Part shown: positions 27,053 through 35,060 of the stretch, in pieces
How positions within the stretch are numbered: the stretch's first letter is position 1
How the letters are laid out: the number at the start of each line of letters is the position of its first letter
Origin: Dendronalium phyllosphericum CENA369
GTDB lineage: Bacteria > Cyanobacteriota > Cyanobacteriia > Cyanobacteriales > Nostocaceae
Assembly (NCBI RefSeq): GCF_016056275.1
Contig: NZ_JAECZA010000227.1
Coordinates: forward strand, 1 to 55,561
Length of the DNA stretch: 55,561 bases
Direction of reading: 5' to 3'
Position numbers and translations under genes: made by a program
The notes under the pieces: model-generated
Told to the model about the DNA's origin: nothing
Databases searched by the model: none
The model's input: only the letters and a program-made list of their open reading frames with translations

Positions 27053-29035
27053 TCAACTTTGTGTCATTTGCCAAGCACGCAAAACCTCTGCCACTGTCCA
27101 CGCTTGGGCAATACATCCCCGTGGAGTCATCGGGGCATCACCATCAAAAATTTCGCTCAGGCTGCCAAGACCATGTGCTGTCAGATGATTAGCCATCGGT
27201 TGGAGAAAATGACGCGCCTGCTTAGGATTTTTGTAGACGCGCAAGTGCGCTAGAATAAACGGCCCCAATAACCAACCCCAAACCGTACCCTGATGATAAG
27301 CTCCATCGCGTTGATAGCGATCGCCACCGTATTTTTCATGATACTGGGGATGTTCGGGAGTCAGCGATCGCAATCCATAGGAAGTTAGTAACATCTGCCC
27401 GCAAACATCTACCACTGCTTTTTGTTGGGCTGAGGTGAGTGGACTTTCGGGTAATGACACAGCAAAGATTTGATTGGGACGCAACGATGGCTCGTCCCCA
27501 TCAGGAGTGTCGATCGCGTCGTAGCAGTAGCCTGTTTGTTGATTCCAAAAACGAGAAAATTTTACTTGGGCGCGGTCAGCGATCGCCTCATACTCTTGAT
27601 GTGGTTTACTAAGCTGACGAGCAAACTTTGCCATTGTCCGCAGAGCATTATACCACAGAGCATTAACTTCCACGGGCTTGCCAATGCGAGGTGTTACTAC
27701 CCAATCTCCTACCTTGGCATCCATCCAAGTGAGTTGCACGCCCGTTTCCCCAGCATAAAGTAAACCATCAGTGGCATCGAGATGAATATTGTAGCGCGTA
27801 CCGCGACAGTGCCAGTTGATGATATCTGCCAGCACGGGGAATAGTTCCACCAGCAAATCATTATCCTCGGTGGCGTTGTAGTAAGCACGAATCGCTTCAA
27901 AATACCAGAGAGTTGCATCGACTGTATTGTATTCTGGTGTCTCACCTGCATCAGGGAAACGATTGGGCAACATTCCCCGGTCTACATGCCTGGCAAAAGT
28001 ACGAAGAATCGAGCGTGCTACTTCTGGACGACCAGTGGTAAGGGTTAAACCGGGTAGGCTAATCATTGTATCGCGTCCCCAGTCACTAAACCAGTGATAA
28101 CCAGCGATAATAGTTTTACCATTAGGGTCTTCTGGTACGGAGCGGTTAACGATAAACTGGTCAGCCGCCAAAACTAGACGATTGACCCAACTAGGAGAAT
28201 CGGAAGCGGTGAAGGATTGGTGAGATTTCCAGAGTTCGATTAACTTCTGCTCGAAAACGCGACGCTGTTTGAGTGCTGCTTCACCATTCAAGTGTGGTTG
28301 CTTATCGGTACTGGCAACAAACGTCAACGCTTCCCCAGGATCGAGCATAACTTCAAAGGTAGCAGCATGGAGGTGGTCTTCTTTGTCACTCAATCCGCGA
28401 TAGCGTTCAACTGCGAGGTCAAAGTTATAGTACCAACTGTGGACAATAGATTTACTGCCGCAATCTGTGACTAAATATAGTGGTACAGCGTCGGGATAAG
28501 CAGTGACGCAAATCCCTTGGGTAGCTGGCTCAACGGTCATTTGCCAACCATTATTATGGGTGTCTCCGTGATAATCGCGGTAGTTGACCATTGCTTTCAG
28601 CTTCAACTTCAGCGGTTGAGTCGCACGACGCAGCGTATATTGGACATAGGTTGTATTAGCTCCTTGCTGCATCCATACTCGTTTTTCTAACAAGGCATCA
28701 GCGATCGCAAAATCCCATAGAGGAACTGTACCTTCCAAAGAAAAACGTTCGATATGTTTATAACCATGAGGACTAACAATACCATCTGCCCAGCGATTGG
28801 TGTGTAGCGAATAAGAGCGATCGCCATAAGAGACTGTTTCATCGAGTTTTGCCAGCAGTAAGGTACGACCTAGAGGCGGTCGCAATGCCGCTACTAGTAA
28901 GCCGTGATAGCGGCGGGTCAACAAACCTGCCACGGTTCCAGAAGCGTAACCGCCGATACCGTTAGTAACTAACCATTCTCGTGACTCTGCTGTGTCGAGA
29001 TTACCACAAATTTCCCGCCCAAATTCAATACACAT
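27053..29035 (-). CDS. Glycogen debranching enzyme (amylo-alpha-1,6-glucosidase type)
   Basis: 660 residues with the bacterial GDE_N domain (about 1-230; REWLVTNGIGGYASGTVAGLLTRRYHGLLVAA) and the GDE_C (alpha/alpha)6-barrel glucosidase domain (about 275-650; GKTIIAGYHWFSDWGRDTMISLPGL, YNTVDATLWYFEAI, YAGETGVQLTWMDAKVGDWVVTPRIGKPVEVNALWYNAL, DGAYHQGTVWGWLLGPFI). Acidic residues in DWGRD and WMDAKVGDW are candidate catalytic residues by analogy with family enzymes. No glucanotransferase domain is present, as expected for the short bacterial type. It acts in cytosolic glycogen breakdown. It is monocistronic. Confidence 0.92.
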   Translation of the reverse strand: MCIEFGREICGNLDTAESREWLVTNGIGGYASGTVAGLLTRRYHGLLVAALRPPLGRTLLLAKLDETVSYGDRSYSLHTNRWADGIVSPHGYKHIERFSLEGTVPLWDFAIADALLEKRVWMQQGANTTYVQYTLRRATQPLKLKLKAMVNYRDYHGDTHNNGWQMTVEPATQGICVTAYPDAVPLYLVTDCGSKSIVHSWYYNFDLAVERYRGLSDKEDHLHAATFEVMLDPGEALTFVASTDKQPHLNGEAALKQRRVFEQKLIELWKSHQSFTASDSPSWVNRLVLAADQFIVNRSVPEDPNGKTIIAGYHWFSDWGRDTMISLPGLTLTTGRPEVARSILRTFARHVDRGMLPNRFPDAGETPEYNTVDATLWYFEAIRAYYNATEDNDLLVELFPVLADIINWHCRGTRYNIHLDATDGLLYAGETGVQLTWMDAKVGDWVVTPRIGKPVEVNALWYNALRTMAKFARQLSKPHQEYEAIADRAQVKFSRFWNQQTGYCYDAIDTPDGDEPSLRPNQIFAVSLPESPLTSAQQKAVVDVCGQMLLTSYGLRSLTPEHPQYHEKYGGDRYQRDGAYHQGTVWGWLLGPFILAHLRVYKNPKQARHFLQPMANHLTAHGLGSLSEIFDGDAPMTPRGCIAQAWTVAEVLRAWQMTQS

Positions 29036-29207
29036 AAGTCAACACTCTTTCTGGCGATCGATATTTGGATTATCAGTTATGAATCCTATTGTGTGCTGAG
29101 AGTGGCATTGATAGTTAATAAAAGAACAATATAACGAACAACTCCGAACTGCAAACCCAAGCTTGGAGAATTTTGGATGCGATCGCTTCCAATCTTGTCA
29201 GACGAGA

Positions 29208-29705
29208 TTATACCTGTAAATTTTCAGCAGGTGGAGGAATAATCTCTAAACCGTACCTTGGAGCAGCAACCATAATCTTTTCGATGTCTGCGGGACTGAC
29301 AGCAGGTGATGACATTCTCTCTGAGACTGGCACACCTACTTCGATAAAAAACTTTTCTAAGCCTGCGGGAGTGACCCAGCAGAGCAATTTTGCTGGCTCT
29401 AAACCGATGTTTGTAAATCTATGGAGTTGTCCTTTAGGAGAATGGAGAAAGGTTCCAGGATTAGCTAAAATTATTTGCTCGTCCAGCTGAAATTCAAATT
29501 CTCCCTCTTGAATATAAAAAGCTTCGTCTTCGTGACTATGAATGTGGGGAGGTGTACCGCTTTGTGGTTGAACGGTAATCTCCACTAGGGCATAAGCTTG
29601 ACTAGTATCTTCGCCTACAGCTTTAAAAGTATACAAATCCCCAAGTACCCAATAGGAAGAACCTTGTCCCGGTTGGTGAAATAGTCCTTGTTGATTGACT
29701 GTCAT
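29208..29705 (-). CDS. Cupin-domain protein (quercetinase-like)
   Basis: 165 residues with a well-formed single cupin: motif 1 GTPPHIHSHEDEAFYIQEGEFEF (three His and one Glu, a complete metal site), and motif 2 PGTFLHSPKGQLHRFTNIG. The N terminus (GQGSSYWVLGDLYTFKAVGEDT) matches bacterial proteins annotated as quercetin 2,3-dioxygenase or pirin-like cupins. The actual substrate is unknown. The C terminus ends with a short proline-rich tail. It lies on the same strand as the debranching enzyme but 173 bp upstream of it. Confidence 0.82.
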   Translation of the reverse strand: MTVNQQGLFHQPGQGSSYWVLGDLYTFKAVGEDTSQAYALVEITVQPQSGTPPHIHSHEDEAFYIQEGEFEFQLDEQIILANPGTFLHSPKGQLHRFTNIGLEPAKLLCWVTPAGLEKFFIEVGVPVSERMSSPAVSPADIEKIMVAAPRYGLEIIPPPAENLQV

Positions 29706-29920
29706 AGTAATTTTCTCACTTACTTGAATAGTGGAAATTAATTACGCAAAGCCACTTCCGATAATTTTTAGCTGTATTTTGGATAAAGTAATTACTGTAG
29801 TTTCTACTCCACCAGTCTGAGCATTCTTACTAACTTTCATAACGCAGTCCATTACATTTGCAACTATCAGAGCAGCTATTTCTGGGCTGGATTTTATTAG
29901 TATGGATGTTAACTCGGACA

Positions 29921-30499
29921 CTATACTTTATTTTCTAGGCTGACTTCTCGCCGTCCATATTTTAGGACAGTTGACATCCAAACTAACTCATCCATAAACC
30001 TTTCCATGCGGCGAATGTAGGTTGGTTTGTCAATTAAATTGCCCGATTCATCAAATAATTGCTTAACGTTGCTAAAGTTAAGGTCATAGAAAATGGTTAC
30101 TAACCCTAACTCCCGCATTACAGGTAAGAGGTTTTGGATAACCCTTGTGCCACCAAAAGAACCAGCTGAAACGCCGCACAGTCCCACAGCTTTATGAATA
30201 TATTCTTTGAGGCAGGTGTCAAGTATATGTTTGAGCATACCTGGATAACCGTGGTTATACTCTGGTACAACAATAATTAATCCATCTGCTCGTTCCATAG
30301 TTGCAGAGAACTGAGGATCTTTGAGCGATTCGCCTGCATCATCTGTAGCGATCGCAATATTTCTAATATCGATTAGTTCGGTTTCTAGGCGATCGCGTGC
30401 TGCAACTTGCTCGACGATAAATTTAGCAACGTTTTCGCTCTGGCGACCTTGACGCGGAGTGCCAAGGATAACTGGAATAAATAAGGATGAATCTGGCAT
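29921..30499 (-). CDS. NAD(P)H-dependent FMN reductase family protein
   Basis: 192 residues with the flavodoxin-like fold of the NADPH-dependent FMN reductase family: FMN-phosphate loop GTPRQGRQSENVAKFI near the N terminus, and VVPEYNHGYPGMLKHILDTCL in the middle, followed by GVSAGSFGGTRVIQNL. It would supply reduced flavin or act as a quinone/azo reductase. It lies 94 bp downstream of the Rieske oxygenase gene on the same strand, so it might provide electrons or flavin for that system (inference). A Gly-poor C-terminal helix is normal for the family. Confidence 0.88.
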   Translation of the reverse strand: MPDSSLFIPVILGTPRQGRQSENVAKFIVEQVAARDRLETELIDIRNIAIATDDAGESLKDPQFSATMERADGLIIVVPEYNHGYPGMLKHILDTCLKEYIHKAVGLCGVSAGSFGGTRVIQNLLPVMRELGLVTIFYDLNFSNVKQLFDESGNLIDKPTYIRRMERFMDELVWMSTVLKYGRREVSLENKV

Positions 30500-30593
30500 A
30501 GTTTTTTCTCTCTGCTGTTTTTGATACCTCTTGTCTCGAATCTGGGACTAGGGAGATGAGAAAAACAAGAAAGACTCGCTAGACTCCGCACCC

Positions 30594-31592
30594 TTACACT
30601 TCTTTTTTTGACCATCGAGACGGTTCTAGCTGGTTCACGTACTCTATATATTGAGCCAATGGCCGATCGATACTCAAGAGCAACTTCGGATTAAAGCGAA
30701 TATTGTCATAAATCTTGCCATCTTCATCTCTGAGCATATAGTAAGCCAATCGAGTACAGAATAGTAAAAACCTATTGAGCAGATATCCTCCGATTCCTTT
30801 ACGTTTTTCAGTCACGTAAATCGGTTGAATGCGCGTTTTTCCAGGTGCGATCGCAGTATAAGCATATATCATGTGCAATGGCGGAAAAAGCCGCACATTT
30901 TTCATCATTGTTAACAAGCCAATACAACCATGAGCATACCGCATGGAATACTCATAAGTCGAACCAAGAAATCTTTGACCTAACCGTTCTCGAAAGGTTG
31001 TTTGGGGAAACTTACCCTGCATTGTAAAGTCAATTTGTGTTCCTAATTCGCTGCAATGTAGGGACAAATCCATTTTGATATCTAAATGATGAATTGTTTT
31101 TAAATGTTGGGCATCAATGCCATTCATCATACATATATGATGATGGCAGTTTCTTTCAAATGCTCTATCGGGTTGTACAACAATTTCTTTACCTTGCAAT
31201 TCATCAAAACCAGCTACACTTTCTGGTGCTACAGCATCAGGATAAATCCAGATAAATCCATATTTTTCTTGGGTTGCATAAGCTTGTACTTTCGCTTTCA
31301 TAGGAATCTCTGATTGACAGGGAATATTTTGACAATTTCCTGTTTCATCAAAAGCCCAATGATGAAAAGCACAACGAATCCAATTACCATCAACCTGCCC
31401 AATTCCTAAATCTGTTCCTAAATGAGGGCAGTAAGCATCTAAAGCCCGTACTTGCCCATCTTCTCCGCGAAAGATCGCAATTTTTTGACCGCATATTTCT
31501 ACAGATTTTGCTTTTATTTTAGGTAATTCATTACTTGGACAGGCAATATACCAACCCTTAGCTATTACATTCCAGTTATTGAATATTTGCAT
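30594..31592 (-). CDS. Rieske non-heme iron oxygenase
   Basis: 332 residues. The Rieske domain (about 10-115) binds a 2Fe-2S cluster through Cys55-x-His57 (YCPHLGTDLG) and Cys74-x2-His77 (IRCAFHHWAFD). The catalytic part carries the mononuclear-iron facial triad pattern Asp160-x2-His163-x4-His168 (NGIDAQHLKTIHHL). The C-terminal half has hydrophobic stretches (GGYLLNRFLLFCTRLAYYML), suggesting membrane association or a lipophilic substrate, as in KshA, Neverland/DAF-36 and chlorophyll-type oxygenases. It overlaps the Mpo1-like gene by 17 bp, so the two are coupled. A separate reductase is needed; the FMN reductase gene follows. Substrate unknown. Confidence 0.9.
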   Translation of the reverse strand: MQIFNNWNVIAKGWYIACPSNELPKIKAKSVEICGQKIAIFRGEDGQVRALDAYCPHLGTDLGIGQVDGNWIRCAFHHWAFDETGNCQNIPCQSEIPMKAKVQAYATQEKYGFIWIYPDAVAPESVAGFDELQGKEIVVQPDRAFERNCHHHICMMNGIDAQHLKTIHHLDIKMDLSLHCSELGTQIDFTMQGKFPQTTFRERLGQRFLGSTYEYSMRYAHGCIGLLTMMKNVRLFPPLHMIYAYTAIAPGKTRIQPIYVTEKRKGIGGYLLNRFLLFCTRLAYYMLRDEDGKIYDNIRFNPKLLLSIDRPLAQYIEYVNQLEPSRWSKKEV

Positions 31593-31995
31593 AATTTGTT
31601 GAATAATTATTTAATATATCTTGTCGTTGGCAAACATCATTGTGATATTTACCTCTTAAAACTCTAAATAGCATTTTACCCAAACAATAAGAAGCCCGCC
31701 AAGAGAATACAGCATCTTGGAAATCAATATGGCTGCGCTCAAATAATAAATGTCCGATTAATCCCAATACCTGAGTAAGTGGTAAACCTAAGAGTAAATA
31801 GAAGTTTTGCAATTTCCAGACAGAAAAGAGCAAACCGTAAAAAAAGAATATCCCGATAATATGGAGAGCAATATTAGTTGGATGCTGGTGTTTAAGAACA
31901 AAAACATCCCAATAATCTGTAAAAGGATGCTCCAGGATTTGATTATTAATGCGATTTCTCAGTTGTTGTTGAGGATGAGAATTGATGTTACTCAT
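31576..31995 (-). CDS. Mpo1/DUF962-family membrane protein
   Basis: 139 residues. Short N-terminal soluble part, then WDVFVLKHQHPTNIALHIIG, two to four membrane segments (IFFFYGLLFSVW, LLLGLPLTQVLGLIGHLLFE) and ERSH. The conserved histidines (HQHP, LHIIG, GHLLFERSH) are the family signature. Yeast Mpo1 is an iron-dependent dioxygenase of 2-hydroxy fatty acids that removes one carbon. The prokaryotic members are uncharacterised. It lies upstream of and overlaps the Rieske gene, so the pair may act on the same lipid (inference). Confidence 0.82.
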   Translation of the reverse strand: MSNINSHPQQQLRNRINNQILEHPFTDYWDVFVLKHQHPTNIALHIIGIFFFYGLLFSVWKLQNFYLLLGLPLTQVLGLIGHLLFERSHIDFQDAVFSWRASYCLGKMLFRVLRGKYHNDVCQRQDILNNYSTNYANIQ

Positions 31996-32131
31996 AATCT
32001 GGGGATGAATTTATATTTAGTTAGTTGAGTTATAAACTCTCTAAATATAATCCTCTAAATTATCAACTGTCATTAGAGCTTGAGTTTTGTTCAGCATCAA
32101 TTGGGAACAGACAATGGGATAGAACATTGTG

Positions 32132-32494
32132 TCAAAAATTCTTCGATACAATCTCTGCTAAAAAACATAGCAGCCCTGCTTCCCTCATATGTTGTAAATA
32201 TTGTTCTGCTTCATTCCTAGCACCTGTCCAAACGATCGCAATTCCTTCTTTATGGATTCTAAACATAAGATTGACTGATTGTTTTTCTGAAATACCAATA
32301 ACCCTTACTAGGGTGTTTACAACAGTTTCCATTGAATTGATCTCATCATCCATCACAATAATTGCATGTGTCTCAAATCCACTAAAAATTTTTTTGGAAG
32401 AGGTTGGCTCTATCGTTCCGCCCCCTTGCTGAACAAGGCGTATCAGCAGATAAATGATGATGATAAGAATAACCGCAGATATTAGTATCCACAT
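32132..32494 (-). CDS. Membrane-anchored ClpS-like protein
   Basis: 120 residues. An N-terminal transmembrane helix (1-22, ILISAVILIIIIYLLIRLV) and a short Gly/Ser linker precede a ClpS fold (about 42-118). Comparison with E. coli ClpS from memory: Asp49-Asp50 align with Asp35-Asp36, Met55 with Met40 and His81 (FRIHKEG) with His66, but Asn34 is replaced by Met48. Thus most of the N-degron pocket is kept, and one alpha-amine contact is lost. ClpS normally is soluble and delivers N-degron proteins to ClpAP/ClpCP. A membrane tether would place delivery at the membrane (inference). It is 136 bp upstream of the Mpo1-like gene on the same strand. Confidence 0.82.
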   Translation of the reverse strand: MWILISAVILIIIIYLLIRLVQQGGGTIEPTSSKKIFSGFETHAIIVMDDEINSMETVVNTLVRVIGISEKQSVNLMFRIHKEGIAIVWTGARNEAEQYLQHMREAGLLCFLAEIVSKNF

Positions 32495-32651
32495 AATATT
32501 TTATTGTATATAATTTAACTATTTTTACATTTAATTTTTCATAGAATCATTTTCTCGATCGAGATATATCAAGTTTTTCAACTAGTTTATGTCAGAATAT
32601 ACGTAATTTTTTACGCCCTTGTCTGGACATTATACAAACTTTTTCTGTCCT

Positions 32652-32703
32652 CATTAACACGGAGACAAAATGCTTCCCAGTCGTTCGCGCCCCAAGCGAT
32701 CGC
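32652..32703. repeat. 52-bp direct repeat, left copy
   Basis: Matches 33341-33392 at 49 of 52 positions (starts CATTAACACGGAGACAAAA, ends CCAAGCGATCGC). The right copy encodes the C terminus of the amidohydrolase gene; this left copy is non-coding. The two copies bracket the toxin-antitoxin pair. Confidence 0.85.
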
Positions 32704-32774
32704 CAACCACCTTCCCACTACCTCAAGCCGCAATGTTGTAAAATAGGTAAAAGCTAAACCCTAACTCTGTAATC

Positions 32775-33002
32775 ATGAGTTCCCATCCTCTTTTGAAAGT
32801 TGACATCTCTGAACTCAGCGTTGCAGAACGTATCCAACTTGCTGAAGATTTATGGGACAGCATCTTAGAACGGCAAGAAGAGCTTCTCTTGAGTGAAGTG
32901 CAACAACAAGAATTAGATCGACGGTTAGAAAATTACCAGAAAAACCCTGCAAATGGTTCTAGTTGGGAAGAGGTTAAAAAACGGTTGGGCTTTTCTCGAT
33001 GA
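32775..33002 (+). CDS. Antitoxin, addiction-module component family
   Basis: 75 residues, acidic: DISELSVAERIQLAEDLWDSI is the hallmark of the small addiction-module antitoxins paired with ParE/RelE toxins, followed by a helical region ending in SSWEEVKKRLGF. Its stop overlaps the start of the toxin gene (ATGA), giving translational coupling. Type II antitoxins usually bind their own promoter, which should lie in the 70 bp upstream (32704-32774). Confidence 0.88.
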   Translation: MSSHPLLKVDISELSVAERIQLAEDLWDSILERQEELLLSEVQQQELDRRLENYQKNPANGSSWEEVKKRLGFSR

Positions 33003-33295
33003 ACTATAACCTGATTATCCAGCCAGAAGCAGAATACGATATTCAGGATGCTTTTGAGTGGTACGAATCCCAAAATCCAGGTTTGGGTTCCGAGTTTATC
33101 CGTGCAGTCGATGCTTGTCTGTCGGGAATTGGAAGAAAACCCCTTGCTTACGAAGTTATCCATAAACAGGCAAGAAGAGCATTAATCCGTCGATTCCCAT
33201 ACATAATTCTCTACGTTTTCGATCGAGATACGGTTTTTGTACTTGCTTGCTTCCATGCAAAACGCGATCCAAAACAGTGGTTAGATAGAATTTAA
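32999..33295 (+). CDS. ParE/RelE-family toxin
   Basis: 98 residues: YNLIIQPEAEYDIQDAFEWYESQNPGLGSEFI is the typical N terminus and RRFPYIILYVFDRDTVFVLACFHAKRDPKQW the C-terminal beta-sheet core with basic residues. This C-terminal pattern is closest to ParE-type toxins that target DNA gyrase, but RelE-like RNase action cannot be excluded. It is encoded immediately after its antitoxin. The pair is bracketed by the direct repeats at 32652 and 33341. Confidence 0.88.
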   Translation: MNYNLIIQPEAEYDIQDAFEWYESQNPGLGSEFIRAVDACLSGIGRKPLAYEVIHKQARRALIRRFPYIILYVFDRDTVFVLACFHAKRDPKQWLDRI

Positions 33296-33340
33296 TAAAA
33301 CTTCTCTGTGCTCCTCTGTGTCTGAAGCGTGAGATACTTT

Positions 33341-33392
33341 CATTAACACGGAGACAAAACGCTTCCCAATCTTTCGCGCCCCAAGCGATCGC
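33341..33392. repeat. 52-bp direct repeat, right copy
   Basis: Right partner of 32652-32703, three mismatches. It overlaps the stop and last codons of the amidohydrolase (SDRLGRERLGSVLSPC). The arrangement shows that a piece of this gene end was duplicated to the far side of the toxin-antitoxin module. Confidence 0.85.
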
Positions 33393-35049
33393 TCACTTTA
33401 CCTTTACTAACAACCCGAACTCCATTAATATAAACTGCTTGCACAATTTCATCCGAACCGCGCTTCACCATCCGAGGTTCGCCATCCAGAACTGGATCTA
33501 ATATTTCTACTTGCGGGCTGATTGGCTGATTTAAAGCATTGGGATCGAGTAAAACTATATCCGCTTTAGCACCAACTTTCATAACTCCTGTATCGAGACG
33601 AAACCAACGGGCGGGTTCTCCTGTAACGCGAGAAATCGCAGCTTCCGGTAAAAGAAACTTCGTTGCAACTGCTTGTTTGAGCAAAGATAAAGCTCCATCA
33701 TAGTAGCCAAGGTTACGTACATGAGCGCCAGCATCAGTAAAACCAGGGAAAATATAAGGATGCTGCATCATAGCCAAACGGGGTTTTAAGCGATCGTTCG
33801 CTCCTGTAGCTACCCAGCGCAAGTCAGTATCGTAGTGCTGCAACGCTTGAATAAACAAATCCACTGGTTCCTGATGCTTTTGATGGGCAATTTCCGCAAA
33901 ACTCAAGCCTTGCCAACTCGTTTCAGGACAGCGAACAACTTCGATCAAATCTAACTGACGATGGAATGATTTGCGCCTTTTATTAAGCCATTCCTGACGA
34001 AATTGGTGGCGAAAAACTTCAGACTTCCACAATCTTTCTCGTTCCTGTCGTGACTCACAGCCGTTAAGTTGTGCCCCTGTTGAGAATTCTTCAAATAAGG
34101 GAGTCACAGGGCCATCAGAGTAAATTGTGAAGGGTTCGGTAAGGGTTTGAAAGCGTACATTACCACCGAGAATTCGGTTCCAAAAGTTGAGGATGGGGGA
34201 AAAGATTCGCCACAATTTGCGATCGTGTACGGCATCTAAAGCTGAGAGAACAGTTAGCCGTAAGGGTTTTTGTCCAATGCCTAACCCCATACGCAGAATG
34301 TCTACAAACGAAGCCAGCTTTTGTAAATTGGGAGTGACTTGAAAGGCGCGATCGCTTCGTCGGCAGAGTTTGGCTAACATCGCATATTCTTTAAATTTTG
34401 CATGTTGCGAAGGTATTGTACAGCCCCGCCATGCTCCACTCATGCGATGCCAGGGAAACATATCAATGGAAACGCCAACAAATCCAGCATCTAAAGCATC
34501 TGCCGTAATTTGCTGCATGATTTTTAACTCGAATTTGCTTGGTTGAACTGTTAAACTGCGTTCCAACCCCATAACAGAAGCGCGTAAAGCACTATGCCCA
34601 AACAAAGGCGCAACATTAGGGCCAAGCGGTAACTGTTGCAAATGCTGTAAATATTCTGCTGGTGTCTGCCAAGAAAATGACTGTTGCAGCCATTTCTCAA
34701 TTAAGCGATGAGAAAGCGTTTCTACCCGCTGAAAAATATCTGCCAGCATTTGCGGTTCGCCGATCGCAATCGACAAACTACAATTACCAATGACAACGCT
34801 GGTAACACCATGACGCACTGATTCGCTCAATCCCGGTGCAATTTCTAACTCTAAATCGTAATGAGTGTGAATATCGATGAATCCTGGCATAACCCAAAGC
34901 CCAGAAGCATCAACCACTTCACGGGCTGAGATAGATAACGAGGGAGCGATCGCCACAATCCGTCCATCTTGAATCCCAATATCACCGCGAACAGGCGCAG
35001 ATCCCAAACCATCAAAAATTAACCCGTTTTGAATCAGCAAATCCAACAT
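33343..35049 (-). CDS. Amidohydrolase of the D-aminoacylase (N-acyl-D-amino-acid deacylase) family
   Basis: 568 residues. The metallo-dependent hydrolase signature is intact: VMPGFIDIHTHYDLELE, SVVIGNCSLSIA, FGHSALRASVMG, TDAGAHVRNLGYYDG and the C-terminal GVMKVGAKADIVLLDPNAL. The closest family is D-aminoacylase and related deacylases, but DIHTHYDLE differs a little from the zinc motif HTHxD of typical members and the substrate is unpredictable. The C terminus lies inside the 52-bp repeat shared with 32652. No operon partner: the next gene upstream is the frameshifted HEPN-like gene. Confidence 0.85.
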   Translation of the reverse strand: MLDLLIQNGLIFDGLGSAPVRGDIGIQDGRIVAIAPSLSISAREVVDASGLWVMPGFIDIHTHYDLELEIAPGLSESVRHGVTSVVIGNCSLSIAIGEPQMLADIFQRVETLSHRLIEKWLQQSFSWQTPAEYLQHLQQLPLGPNVAPLFGHSALRASVMGLERSLTVQPSKFELKIMQQITADALDAGFVGVSIDMFPWHRMSGAWRGCTIPSQHAKFKEYAMLAKLCRRSDRAFQVTPNLQKLASFVDILRMGLGIGQKPLRLTVLSALDAVHDRKLWRIFSPILNFWNRILGGNVRFQTLTEPFTIYSDGPVTPLFEEFSTGAQLNGCESRQERERLWKSEVFRHQFRQEWLNKRRKSFHRQLDLIEVVRCPETSWQGLSFAEIAHQKHQEPVDLFIQALQHYDTDLRWVATGANDRLKPRLAMMQHPYIFPGFTDAGAHVRNLGYYDGALSLLKQAVATKFLLPEAAISRVTGEPARWFRLDTGVMKVGAKADIVLLDPNALNQPISPQVEILDPVLDGEPRMVKRGSDEIVQAVYINGVRVVSKGKVSDRLGRERLGSVLSPC

Positions 35050-35060
35050 GATTCTTTATT

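Noticed and set aside
27014-27253. Plus-strand frames at the 3' end of the debranching-enzyme gene
   Set aside because: Antisense shadows of a conserved coding region without ribosome sites.
32025-32432. 135-codon plus-strand frame
   Set aside because: It is antisense to the ClpS-like gene, which has a clear family pattern.
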